Source: Ferranicluibacter rubi (lineage in GTDB: Bacteria > Pseudomonadota > Alphaproteobacteria > Rhizobiales > Rhizobiaceae). Taken from it: DNA of 64,000 bases. Location: the NCBI RefSeq assembly GCF_011603255.1, contig NZ_JAANCM010000002.1, forward strand, positions 62,001 through 126,000, read 5' to 3'. Below the pieces are notes generated by a model. The model worked only from the letters and a program-made list of their open reading frames with translations, had not been told where the DNA came from and did not search any database. The translations under genes were made by a program, and so were the position numbers. Below are positions 19,234-27,308 of the stretch, piece after piece (position 1 is the first letter of the stretch; each line of letters opens with the position of its first letter).

Positions 19234-20091
19234 TCAGGGCATCGCGCGCCGGGGTGAAAGGCGGCGGAGCACGGCCAGCCATCTTTTACGGATGGAGTGG
19301 CGATAACGCTTCCATTGCCTCTGCCGCTTCGTTCGCAGAGGTGCGTCCGCCCAGGCCGTCGTTGCGCGAACCGCGAGGTATGCGCCCTGCTGTGGATGCC
19401 GGCATTCTAAGGAGTTCGGCTTCGCATGGGTGAAGTGCACGACGACCGCATCGGTATAGTCGTCCGCCATCTGCGCGTTCCACTGCCAGCCGAGCTGCAG
19501 CGCCCGGCCGCTGGCGAGCAGGTTGAGGACATCCTGATCGAGAAACGGGAATTGCCTCGAATGGAGGAGCGCGAAGCATGTCTCGCTCGCCTTCTCGCTT
19601 CGCCATTTGGTCGCGTCGATGACGAGAACGCCGGCATTGAAATAGAACGCATCGTCGCTTCGCCCCAGCGCCATGTTCAGTTCGGCCGGACTCGTGCTGC
19701 CACGGGCTGCGACGCCTGCAACGAGATGATCGCCGAGCGGCAGGGTGAAGAGATACGAGATGTCGCCGAGGATCAGCGTATCGGCGTCCAGATAGACAAT
19801 GCGAGGATAGGCAGCGCCCATCTGGTCCGGCAGAAGCAATCGCGCATAGGTCGCGCGGCTCCATCCGCTCGTCGTTCTCAGGTTTTTGATCCTGCCCAGC
19901 ATTTCGTCATCGATATCGATGAACGTGACAGGCCGCCCGACGGAGCGCTGGATTTTTTCCTTGTCGGACGGCCGCAGCCCGTCGCCGAGAACGCAGAATT
20001 CCACGTCGGGAATGTTACCGTTGAGGTGCGCCGAACGCAGCATCACGGCGGCAAGCTCGGCATAATCCCGGTCGATGCAACATGCCAGCAT
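19234..20091 (-). CDS. Family 8 glycosyltransferase
   Basis: A 285-residue GT8-type enzyme, expected to transfer a sugar from a nucleotide sugar with retention. The metal-binding DxD motif is visible in YLDADTLILGD (Asp102, Asp104), with YARLLLPD before it and FYFNAGVLVID after it, all typical of LgtC-like proteins. The canonical C-terminal HxGxxKPW is replaced by HFTHAKPN, so metal or UDP binding may be altered. The C-terminus is strongly basic (residues about 255-283, Arg/Lys-rich), suggesting peripheral membrane attachment. It sits alone on the minus strand between the ABC exporter and psd, convergent with the former. The acceptor (LPS or polysaccharide) is unknown. Confidence 0.85.
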   Translation of the reverse strand: MLACCIDRDYAELAAVMLRSAHLNGNIPDVEFCVLGDGLRPSDKEKIQRSVGRPVTFIDIDDEMLGRIKNLRTTSGWSRATYARLLLPDQMGAAYPRIVYLDADTLILGDISYLFTLPLGDHLVAGVAARGSTSPAELNMALGRSDDAFYFNAGVLVIDATKWRSEKASETCFALLHSRQFPFLDQDVLNLLASGRALQLGWQWNAQMADDYTDAVVVHFTHAKPNSLECRHPQQGAYLAVRATTAWADAPLRTKRQRQWKRYRHSIRKRWLAVLRRLSPRRAMP

Positions 20092-20121
20092 GTCCGTCTT
20101 CTCTTTAGATAAGATAGGTCT

Positions 20122-20149
20122 GTTATAATGAGCCTTAATATGAGGTCAA
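20122..20149 (-). promoter_or_regulatory. Probable sigma-70 promoter of the GT8 gene
   Basis: On the minus strand TTGACC (20149-20144) and TATAAC (20127-20122) are 16 bases apart, inside a locally AT-rich stretch, about 31 bases before the GT8 start. Confidence 0.5.
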
Positions 20150-20306
20150 CGGTTCGCATAGACTGTTGAGGCGTAGGGCCTTTCGCACGAGGAAACGCTA
20201 CCGTTTTCGCAGTCATGCCCCATATCCCCTTGATCACCGCGATTGTTGCCGCAGGGCACGTTTCCCTATAGGTGCAGGAACGGAGTTTAATGGAGACGCT
20301 GCCCTC

Positions 20307-21005
20307 ATGAGCCTGATTACGTCCGTTCGCAACACGCTGGTGCCGATCAACAAGGCCGGCTACCCGTTCATTGCCGGGTTCTTCGTCGTCTCCCTTCTTC
20401 TCGGTTTCCTGTGGGAACCGCTGCTGTGGATCGGCTTCATCCTCACCGCCTGGTGCGCTTACTTCTTCCGCGACCCCGAGCGCGTGACCCCCGTCGATGA
20501 CGATCTCGTCATCAGCCCCGCCGATGGCCGCGTCTCGTCCATCGCCCATATCGTTCCGCCTGAAGAGCTGGGCCTCGGTTTCGAGCCGATGCTGCGCATC
20601 TCCGTCTTCATGAACGTCTTCAATTGTCACGTGAACCGCGCCCCCATGCGCGGCACCATCACGCGCATCGCCTACCGCGCCGGACAGTTCGTCAATGCCG
20701 AACTCGACAAGGCCAGCAGCGACAACGAGCGCAACGGCCTCGTCATCGAGACCGCCCATGGCGCCATCGGCACGGTGCAGATCGCCGGCCTCGTTGCCCG
20801 GCGCATCATCTGCTGGTCGTCGCAGGGCGAGCAGCTGCAGGCAGGCCAGCGATTCGGCCTCATCCGCTTCGGTTCGCGCCTCGACGTCTTCCTGCCGGCC
20901 GGCGCCGAGCCGCGCGTCAGCCTCGGACAGCTCGCCATCGCCGGCGAGACCGTGCTGGCCGAGTTCGGCTCCGAAAAGGGCCCGACGCTCGGTCGCCGCG
21001 ACTGA
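20307..21005 (+). CDS. psd: Phosphatidylserine decarboxylase (short, single-TM-region type)
   Basis: A 232-residue proenzyme that decarboxylates phosphatidylserine to phosphatidylethanolamine at the inner membrane. A hydrophobic hairpin lies at residues 20-52 ([20 protein letters not shown]...), then FFRDPER and the SPADGRV motif, [10 protein letters not shown] with the conserved His, and the self-cleavage site Phe-Gly-Ser188-190, whose Ser becomes the pyruvoyl group. This compact form is the archaeal-type/PSD-A class found in rhizobia. The ATG at 20307 is chosen because the conserved sequence starts [10 protein letters not shown]. pssA follows 143 bases downstream. Confidence 0.95.
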   Translation: MSLITSVRNTLVPINKAGYPFIAGFFVVSLLLGFLWEPLLWIGFILTAWCAYFFRDPERVTPVDDDLVISPADGRVSSIAHIVPPEELGLGFEPMLRISVFMNVFNCHVNRAPMRGTITRIAYRAGQFVNAELDKASSDNERNGLVIETAHGAIGTVQIAGLVARRIICWSSQGEQLQAGQRFGLIRFGSRLDVFLPAGAEPRVSLGQLAIAGETVLAEFGSEKGPTLGRRD

Positions 21006-21148
21006 CATCAAGGTGATGCCCGATCAAGCCGCTTTGATCGGGTATGACGTGAGACCGCGCTGGAACGCTTCCGCCGCCGCGCTATGTTGAACTGCAATTC
21101 TTCCGCAGGGACCATCCGTCCCGCCGTGCTCCCGAGGACCCAAGCGCC

Positions 21149-21997
21149 ATGGATACGACGCCGTTTCCCCCCTTCGAGCCGAACGGGCCGAAAGACGACG
21201 AGGCCCGCGGCCCGCGCCTGCGGGAGATCCCGCTGCGTCTGCTCATTCCCAACCTGATCACGGTGCTGGCCATCTGCGCCGGCCTTACCGGCGTGCGGCT
21301 TGCCTTCGAAGGCCGGTTCGAGCTGGCGGTGGCCATGGTGCTGGTGGCGGCCTTTCTCGACGGCGTCGATGGCCGCATCGCCCGCCTCCTGAAGGCCACG
21401 TCGAAATTCGGCGTACAGATGGATTCGCTCGCCGATATCGTCAATTTCGGCGTCGCCCCGGCACTGGTGCTGTTTGCCTATGTGCTGGACGAAGCCAAGT
21501 CGATCGGCTGGATCGCCGCCCTGATCTACGTCATCGCCGCCGGCCTGCGGCTAGCCCGTTTCAACGTGATGGCCGAACGCGATATCAAGGCGAAGTGGCA
21601 GTCCGAATATTTCGTCGGCGTTCCCGCACCGGCCGGCGCCATGCTCGTGCTTCTGCCGGTCTATCTCGGCCTCATCGGCGTCGAGCCCAACCGCACCATG
21701 GGCCTCATCTTTTCGGCCTATACGCTGCTCATCGCCTTCCTGCTTGTCAGCCGCTTACCCGTCTGGTCCGGCAAATCGGAAAACCGCGTCCGCCGCGATC
21801 TCGTTCTCCCGGTCATCCTGGCCGTGGTGATCTACGTCGCGACCCTGATGAGCTTCACCTGGGAAACCATGGTGATCACCGCCATCGCCTATCTCGCCAC
21901 ACTCCCCTTCGGTGCCCGCGCCTGGAAAAAGAAGTACGGCAGCAAGTGGCCGGAGCACCCGGAAGGCGTCAGGGACGACGGCCTGCCGGGGCAATAA
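21149..21997 (+). CDS. pssA: CDP-diacylglycerol-serine O-phosphatidyltransferase
   Basis: A 282-residue membrane enzyme that makes phosphatidylserine from CDP-diacylglycerol and serine, supplying the upstream psd product. The CDP-alcohol phosphotransferase signature (D-G-x2-A-R-x8-G-x3-D-x3-D) is complete at residues 74-96. About seven to eight membrane segments follow, and the C-terminus is short and hydrophilic (WPEHPEGVRDD). This is the integral-membrane type II enzyme, not the peripheral E. coli type. GAGGA lies about 11 bases before the ATG. Confidence 0.95.
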   Translation: MDTTPFPPFEPNGPKDDEARGPRLREIPLRLLIPNLITVLAICAGLTGVRLAFEGRFELAVAMVLVAAFLDGVDGRIARLLKATSKFGVQMDSLADIVNFGVAPALVLFAYVLDEAKSIGWIAALIYVIAAGLRLARFNVMAERDIKAKWQSEYFVGVPAPAGAMLVLLPVYLGLIGVEPNRTMGLIFSAYTLLIAFLLVSRLPVWSGKSENRVRRDLVLPVILAVVIYVATLMSFTWETMVITAIAYLATLPFGARAWKKKYGSKWPEHPEGVRDDGLPGQ

Positions 21998-22038
21998 ATG
22001 AGCAGGCCGAGGTGAGGCAGCAAGAGGGAATTTGGCCC

Positions 22039-22431
22039 ATGAAGTTCGGCTACACGATTACCTACGTCCCCGACGTCGCAGCCTCTCTCGACTTTTTTGA
22101 GAAGGCGTTCGGCTTCCCCGTCAAGTTCCTGCATGAGGGCGGGGACTACGGCGAACTGGAGACGGGTGAGACGACGCTGGCCTTCGCCTCGACCCATCTC
22201 GCCTCTGCCCATTTTCCCGAGGGCTATGTCCTCGCGCACGCCTCGAAGCATCCTCTCGGGATGGAGATCGCTCTCGTCACCGACGATGTGGCCGTGGCCC
22301 ATGCCCGAGCATTGACATGCGGTGCGCAGGAGATCAGTTCGCCGACGAAGCAGCCCTGGGGTCAGTTCGTTTCCTATGTCAGGTGTCCCGATGGTTTGCT
22401 GGTGGAGCTGTGCACCCCAGTCTCCGGATAA
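22039..22431 (+). CDS. VOC-family (glyoxalase/bleomycin-resistance superfamily) protein
   Basis: A 130-residue single VOC module. The typical N-terminal half is present (ITYVPDVAASLDFFEKAFGF) and the C-terminal VSYVRCPDGLLVELCTPVSG carries the conserved metal-site Glu. A His at the first metal position is not obvious (GYTITYV), so it may be a binding protein rather than an enzyme. It lies 41 bases after pssA on the same strand and may ride on that transcript, but no functional link is visible. AGAGGGAA precedes the start by about nine bases. Confidence 0.85.
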   Translation: MKFGYTITYVPDVAASLDFFEKAFGFPVKFLHEGGDYGELETGETTLAFASTHLASAHFPEGYVLAHASKHPLGMEIALVTDDVAVAHARALTCGAQEISSPTKQPWGQFVSYVRCPDGLLVELCTPVSG

Positions 22432-22448
22432 TCAGTCGGCGATGACGC

Positions 22449-23357
22449 TCAAGATGGTGCGTGAAGCACCCCACGCGCCGTATCGACCACCGCCCGCGTC
22501 AGCGTGGTCAACTGGTCTGCCGCAAGCCGATTGATCTGCCAGAACAACGGAACATCCAGCGGCGTGTCTGGGATAAGCTCGACCAGACGGCCGCTGGCGA
22601 GGTGTTCTGCGACGAGGATCTCGGGATTCATGCCCCACCCCATTCCGGACAGGCTTGCCTCCACGAAACTCTGCGTCGAAGGCAGCCAGTGGGTGGGGCA
22701 CACCGGGTCCTCGCCGAGCGCCTGCCGGAGCCATCGGCTCTGAAGCCGGTCCTTGTGGTTGAAGGTCAGCGCCGGCGCCTGGGCGAAGGCGGATGGCGTC
22801 ATGCCGCCGTCGAAATACCGTTCCACGAAATCCGCGCTCGCCGTCGCCCGATACCGCAACGCGCCGAGCGGCGTGCGGCGACAGCCGGAAATCGGTGCTT
22901 CCAGCGACGTGACGGCCGCCAGCACGCGCCCCTGTTGCAGCCACTCGGCCGTATGGTCCTGATCATCAACCGCAATGTTGAGGAGATGCGGCGCCTCGCG
23001 TGAAAAGACCGAGGCCGCCGTCAGGAACCATGTGGCAAGGCTGTCGGCATTGGTGGCGATGTGAAGGGTGACGCGGGCGCTGGGCGAAAGCGGATCGGCA
23101 AGTGCTGGCAAGTGGCTGAAGAGCTCGCTTTCCAGCATGCCCACCGTCTCCATGTGCCGGCAGAGCCACGCCCCCTTCTCGGTCGCGGCGCAGGGCGAAC
23201 CGCGGATGATGAGCGCCGTCCCCAGGCGCTCTTCCAATGCTTTCACGCGCTGCGAGATGGCGGACGGCGTGACGTTCAACAACCGCGCCGCCTTTTCAAA
23301 GCTTCCCGTCTGTACGACGGCAGACACCGCACGAAGGGAGATATAGTCGAGCGCCAT
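22449..23357 (-). CDS. LysR-family regulator, ArgP/LysG/IciA type
   Basis: A 302-residue LysR-type transcription factor. The N-terminal winged HTH is clear (FEKAARLLNVTPSAISQRVKALE, residues about 20-42), followed by the effector-binding domain. The ArgP/LysG subgroup is indicated by TPSAISQRVKALEERLGT and by the divergent LysE-type exporter gene, which ArgP proteins activate in response to basic amino acids. The start at 23357 is supported by AAGGA; a frame extension to 23426 overlaps the operator. A perfect inverted repeat in the 87-base intergenic region is the likely binding site. Confidence 0.92.
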   Translation of the reverse strand: MALDYISLRAVSAVVQTGSFEKAARLLNVTPSAISQRVKALEERLGTALIIRGSPCAATEKGAWLCRHMETVGMLESELFSHLPALADPLSPSARVTLHIATNADSLATWFLTAASVFSREAPHLLNIAVDDQDHTAEWLQQGRVLAAVTSLEAPISGCRRTPLGALRYRATASADFVERYFDGGMTPSAFAQAPALTFNHKDRLQSRWLRQALGEDPVCPTHWLPSTQSFVEASLSGMGWGMNPEILVAEHLASGRLVELIPDTPLDVPLFWQINRLAADQLTTLTRAVVDTARGVLHAPS

Positions 23358-23375
23358 TAGGTGTCCTTCATCAAG

Positions 23376-23399
23376 ATTAGGATCTTTAACTATCCTAAT
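23376..23399. promoter_or_regulatory. Inverted-repeat operator between LysR and LysE genes
   Basis: ATTAGGAT (23376-23383) and ATCCTAAT (23392-23399) are exact inverted copies separated by eight AT-rich bases, in the middle of the divergent intergenic region. This size and placement suit a LysR-type recognition site. Confidence 0.65.
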
Positions 23400-23444
23400 T
23401 TGAGACTCAGCGCTATCGAAGCTCACACCACTCGGGAGAGATCA

Positions 23445-24080
23445 ATGCCGCCTGCCTCACTGCTCGACGACATGACCCTGAGCGCTTTCACGACCGGTCT
23501 CGTCATGGGCCTCACCCTCATCGTCGCCATCGGCGCACAGAACGCTTTCGTGCTGCGGCAGGGTTTGCGCAACGAGCACATCTTCGCGGTCTGCCTCGCC
23601 TGTGCCGTGTCCGATGCTGCCCTGATCGCCCTGGGTGTCACGAGCTTCCGCCAGATCGCGCAGATCCTGCCGGGGATCGACCCGTTCATGCGCTATGGTG
23701 GCGCCGCGTTCCTGTTCGTCTACGGTGCACGCAGCCTCCTGTCGGCCATTCGCGCTTCGGGTGCTCTCGATATTTCAGGGCAGACGGGCCGCGGCCTTGG
23801 CGTCACGCTGGCCACCTGTCTAGCCCTTACCTGGCTCAACCCGCACGTCTATCTGGACACCGTCGTCCTGCTCGGCACCATTTCGACGCGGTTTCCCGGT
23901 GCGCAGGGCGCGTTTGCAGCCGGCGCGATGTCCGCATCGTTCCTGTTCTTCTTCTCGCTCGGCTACGGTGCTCGCCGCCTGCGGCCGCTCTTCGAGAAGC
24001 CGGCGGCATGGCGCATCCTGGAGGCGATTATCGGCATCGTGATGTTCGCGATCGCGCTGAGGCTTGTGATGGGATTGTAG
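23445..24080 (+). CDS. LysE/ArgO-family amino-acid exporter
   Basis: A 211-residue inner-membrane protein of the LysE superfamily with about six helices. The subfamily signature GLVMGLTLIVAIGAQNAFVLRQG is present near residues 14-36, as is TLATCLALTWLNPHVYLDT, both typical of arginine/lysine exporters (ArgO/LysE) rather than RhtB homoserine exporters. The ATG at 23445 follows GGGAGAG. It is divergent from its presumed LysR-type activator and probably induced by excess basic amino acids or their toxic analogues. The specific substrate is inferred from the pair, not seen directly. Confidence 0.9.
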   Translation: MPPASLLDDMTLSAFTTGLVMGLTLIVAIGAQNAFVLRQGLRNEHIFAVCLACAVSDAALIALGVTSFRQIAQILPGIDPFMRYGGAAFLFVYGARSLLSAIRASGALDISGQTGRGLGVTLATCLALTWLNPHVYLDTVVLLGTISTRFPGAQGAFAAGAMSASFLFFFSLGYGARRLRPLFEKPAAWRILEAIIGIVMFAIALRLVMGL

Positions 24081-24083
24081 CGG

Positions 24084-24830
24084 CTATTCCGGCAGGCGAT
24101 AATCCACGATCCGCTTCTCGCGAACCACGAACAGCTTGCCGGTCTCGGTCTGGTCCGGCCCGACGAGCGGCAGCAGTGCGCGGGCGATCTCGGACGGGTG
24201 CGGGACGGTTTCCGGATCCTCGCCCGGCATGGCCTGCGCCCGCATGGCCGTGCGCGTACCACCCGGATCGACCGAGAGGATGCGCAACGGCAGGCGTTGG
24301 GTTTCCCCGGCCCATGTCCGCGCCAGCGCCTCGACGGCCGCTTTGGAGGCGGAGTAGGGGCCCCAGAACGGTTTGCACTTGTGCGCGGCCGACGAGGAGA
24401 GGATGAGCGCACGCCCGGCATCCGACTGGATCATCAGCGGCTCCACCGTGCGGATCAGTCGCCACGTCGCGGTGACATTGATCGTCATCACCTTTTCGAA
24501 CACCTTCGCCTCGACATGGCCGATCGGCGAGATCGTGCCGAGCACGCCGGCATTGGCGACGAGAATGTCGAGCCGGCCCCAGCGCTCGTGGATCGCCGCA
24601 CCCAGCCGGTCGATCGCCTCCATATCGGCAAGATCGAACGGCACCAGCGTGAGCGGAAGGCCGCCCTCGGCCTTGACCGCATCGTCCAGCTCTTCGAGGC
24701 CGCCGACGGTCCGCGCGCAGGCGATCACCTGTGCGCCGGCACGTGCCAACTCAAGCGCCGTGAAATAGCCGATGCCGCGCGAGGCGCCGGTAACGAGGGC
24801 AATGCGCCCCTTCAGGTCGATCGGGTTCAT
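24084..24830 (-). CDS. SDR-family NAD(P)-dependent oxidoreductase
   Basis: A 248-residue classical short-chain dehydrogenase. The nucleotide-binding GASRGIG is at residues 15-21, NAG is at 93-95, and the catalytic triad is Ser146 (SSSAAH), Tyr159 and Lys163 (YSASK). The substrate cannot be read. It begins four bases after the purF stop on the same strand and is the last gene of that transcript, an arrangement I recall in other rhizobia. The stop is three bases from the convergent LysE-type gene. Confidence 0.9.
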   Translation of the reverse strand: MNPIDLKGRIALVTGASRGIGYFTALELARAGAQVIACARTVGGLEELDDAVKAEGGLPLTLVPFDLADMEAIDRLGAAIHERWGRLDILVANAGVLGTISPIGHVEAKVFEKVMTINVTATWRLIRTVEPLMIQSDAGRALILSSSAAHKCKPFWGPYSASKAAVEALARTWAGETQRLPLRILSVDPGGTRTAMRAQAMPGEDPETVPHPSEIARALLPLVGPDQTETGKLFVVREKRIVDYRLPE

Positions 24831-24833
24831 GCG

Positions 24834-26354
24834 TCAGCCGTTGCTCGCCATGACGGACAGCTTGCGGACGTTGCTGGTCCCCTCGCGATCGAGAAGGCGC
24901 GTCGGATAATCGCCCGTGAAGTAATGGTCGGTGAACTGCGGCGCCTTCGGGTTGCGCGGCTCGCCGCCGACAGCCCGGTAGAGACCGTCGATCGACAGGA
25001 ACTCCAGCGAATCCGCGCCGATGAAGGCGCACATGGAGGCTAGGTCCGCATGCTGGTTGGCCAGCAGCTTCTCGGCGTCCGGCGTATCGATCCCGTAGAA
25101 ATCCGGATGGTAGATCATCGGGCTTGCGACGCGGATATGCACTTCCAGCGCACCCGCCTCGCGGATCATCTGGACGATCTTCAGCGAGGTCGTGCCGCGC
25201 ACGATCGAATCGTCGATCAGAACGACCCGCTTGCCCTCGATCATCGCGCGGTTGGCGGAGTGCTTCAGCTTCACGCCGAAGGCGCGGATCGACTGGGTCG
25301 GTTCGATGAAGGTACGCCCGACATAATGGTTGCGGATGATGCCGAGTTCGAACGGAATGCCGCTCGCCTGTGCAAAGCCGATCGCCGCCGGGGTGCCGCC
25401 ATCGGGAACGGGTACGACGACATCCGCCTCGACCGGGGCTTCCTTGGCGAGGTTGATGCCCATGTTCTTGCGGGCGACATAGACGTTACGGCCGCCGACG
25501 ACCGAATCGGGCCGGGCGAAATAGACATATTCGAACAGGCAGAGCCGCTCCGGCATCGGCGCTTCCGCCTTGCGCGATTCGATGCTGATCGAACCATCCG
25601 GCTGGATCTCGCAGATCACGACCTCGCCATTCTCGACATCACGCACGAACTTCGCGCCGATGATGTCGAGCGCGCAGGTCTCGGAAGCAAAGATCGGCTT
25701 GCCGTCGAGTTCGCCCATCACGAGCGGGCGGATGCCGTAGGGATCGCGCGCCGCCATCAGCTTGGTGCGGGTCACGGCGAGCATCGAGTAGCCGCCCTCG
25801 ACCTGGCGAATCGCATCGACGAAACGCTCGCCGGAGCCGGCATGCTTGGAGCGGGCGATGAGGTGCAGCACGACTTCGGTATCCGAGGTCGATTGACAGA
25901 TGGCGCCATCGGCGATCAGCTGGCGGCGCAGCGTCAGGCCGTTGGTCAGGTTGCCGTTATGCGCGATCGCGATACCGCCGACCTCGAGCTCGGCAAACAG
26001 CGGCTGCACGTTGCGCAGCGCCACTTCGCCGGTCGTCGAGTAGCGCGTATGGCCAATGCCGATGAAGCCCGGCAGTTTGGCGAGCGTGGCGGGATCCGTG
26101 TAGTGGTCGCCGACGAGGCCCATCCGCTTTTCTGTGTAGAACTGCCGCCCGTCGAAGGTGACGATGCCGGCCGCTTCCTGTCCGCGATGCTGCAGCGCGT
26201 GCAGGCCGAGCGCCGTCAGCGTGGCGGCGTCCTCATGCCCGAGGATACCGAAAACGCCGCACTCTTCGTGCAGCGTATCGCCGTCCATCTCGTCATGGAT
26301 CTCGGTCGCACGCAGGTTTTTGGCGGCGGCAGTGGGGGACTGGGGCAGGGTCAT
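24834..26354 (-). CDS. purF: Amidophosphoribosyltransferase
   Basis: A 506-residue enzyme for the first committed step of purine synthesis (PRPP + glutamine to phosphoribosylamine). The N-terminal Ntn-hydrolase glutaminase domain is preceded by a 31-residue propeptide; the nucleophile is Cys32 in HEECGVFGILGH. The C-terminal PRPP-binding motif is VVLIDDSIVRGTTS. The four-Cys Fe-S pattern of Bacillus-type enzymes was not specifically checked. An AAAGGTGA site precedes the ATG. A hairpin between cvpA and purF suggests purF also has its own promoter. Confidence 0.97.
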   Translation of the reverse strand: MTLPQSPTAAAKNLRATEIHDEMDGDTLHEECGVFGILGHEDAATLTALGLHALQHRGQEAAGIVTFDGRQFYTEKRMGLVGDHYTDPATLAKLPGFIGIGHTRYSTTGEVALRNVQPLFAELEVGGIAIAHNGNLTNGLTLRRQLIADGAICQSTSDTEVVLHLIARSKHAGSGERFVDAIRQVEGGYSMLAVTRTKLMAARDPYGIRPLVMGELDGKPIFASETCALDIIGAKFVRDVENGEVVICEIQPDGSISIESRKAEAPMPERLCLFEYVYFARPDSVVGGRNVYVARKNMGINLAKEAPVEADVVVPVPDGGTPAAIGFAQASGIPFELGIIRNHYVGRTFIEPTQSIRAFGVKLKHSANRAMIEGKRVVLIDDSIVRGTTSLKIVQMIREAGALEVHIRVASPMIYHPDFYGIDTPDAEKLLANQHADLASMCAFIGADSLEFLSIDGLYRAVGGEPRNPKAPQFTDHYFTGDYPTRLLDREGTSNVRKLSVMASNG

Positions 26355-26454
26355 CGCGGTATCACCTTTTTCTCGGCGGGTGCGGTTGGCATATCGTAGC
26401 GCGTCATCGCGCCTTCAACCAGTAATACCGGCGAAAAGAGCGATGAAACGACAA

Positions 26455-26473
26455 CAGCCCGCAAAGCGGGCTG
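26455..26473 (-). terminator. Hairpin between cvpA and purF
   Basis: On the minus strand CAGCCCGC-TTT-GCGGGCTG gives a perfect 8-bp stem, followed by TTGTCGTTTC. It lies 21 bases after the cvpA stop and about 100 bases before purF. This is a reasonable intrinsic terminator or attenuator. Confidence 0.55.
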
Positions 26474-26493
26474 GCATCTCTGGCGCAGGCGCG

Positions 26494-27111
26494 TCAGTTG
26501 TTGGTCGTCGGCGCAGCGGGCGCAAGGGCCGGCGCATCGTCGGATGGCACCGGCTCGTTCGGCGGCGTCGTCCCGTCCAGCTCGCCTTCGGGCGTCGGCT
26601 TGCCGGTCAGGCGGTTCACCACGGTCGTGCCGACATCTTCCGGAAGCAGCGCTACGAGCTTCGTGCCGAGATTGTCGAGCAGCGGCTTCGATTTCGCCTG
26701 GATGACCCAGGTTGGCTGCTGCTCGGGCTTCACGATCCAGTTGAAGAACAGCATGGCGACGACGATCAGAAGAACGCCGCGCGCCGCGCCGAACAGGAAG
26801 CCGAGCGTGCGATCGAGCGCGCCGATGCGGCTGTCGATGATGAAGTCCGCGATCCGCATGGTGATGAAGGAGATGATGATCAGGGCGACGAGGAAGATGA
26901 CGCCGGCCGAACCGGCCGTGGCGATGGCATCGCTCGTCGTGTACTGCGCGGCATAGGGCTTCAGGTAGGGATAAAGGAAATAGGCGGACGCTGCGGCGCC
27001 GAGCCAGCTGGCGACCGAAAGCACCTCGCGCGAGAAGCCGCGGACCATCGCAAGGACGGCCGAGAACAGCGCGACACCGATCACGATCCCGTCGAGAATG
27101 GTTATGGGCAT
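26494..27111 (-). CDS. cvpA: CvpA-family membrane protein
   Basis: A 205-residue inner-membrane protein with four predicted helices in the first 145 residues, starting MPITILDGIVIGVALFSAVL. The segments VRGFSREVLSVASWLGA and DRTLGFLFGAARGVLL are the conserved CvpA motifs. The C-terminal 40 residues are a soluble Pro/Thr/Asn-rich tail (EGELDGTTPPNEPV...). CvpA was first linked to colicin V production and later to envelope-stress tolerance. It sits between radA and purF, the usual rhizobial order. The start at 27111 matches the family; an upstream frame extension is not supported. Confidence 0.93.
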   Translation of the reverse strand: MPITILDGIVIGVALFSAVLAMVRGFSREVLSVASWLGAAASAYFLYPYLKPYAAQYTTSDAIATAGSAGVIFLVALIIISFITMRIADFIIDSRIGALDRTLGFLFGAARGVLLIVVAMLFFNWIVKPEQQPTWVIQAKSKPLLDNLGTKLVALLPEDVGTTVVNRLTGKPTPEGELDGTTPPNEPVPSDDAPALAPAAPTTNN

Positions 27112-27251
27112 GGTCGTCCTACTCCGAACAAGCGCCAGGCGGGGTCCGCACCGGGGCATCTGCAGTCATCGCACGTGAACCCGGCTCCGATCTCTCGCGG
27201 AACCGGACGCAGCATCTATACCGAAACGGCGGCCGTGTCCCGATATGCTTT

Positions 27252-27270
27252 GGCCCGAGATTATCGGGCC
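27252..27270 (-). terminator. Hairpin after radA
   Basis: GGCCCGA and TCGGGCC are separated by five bases, about 40 bases after the radA stop on the minus strand. No T tract follows, so function is uncertain. Confidence 0.35.
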
Positions 27271-27308
27271 GTGGCCGAGCGACCGTCTTGCGGTGTCCCG
27301 CCGTCCGG

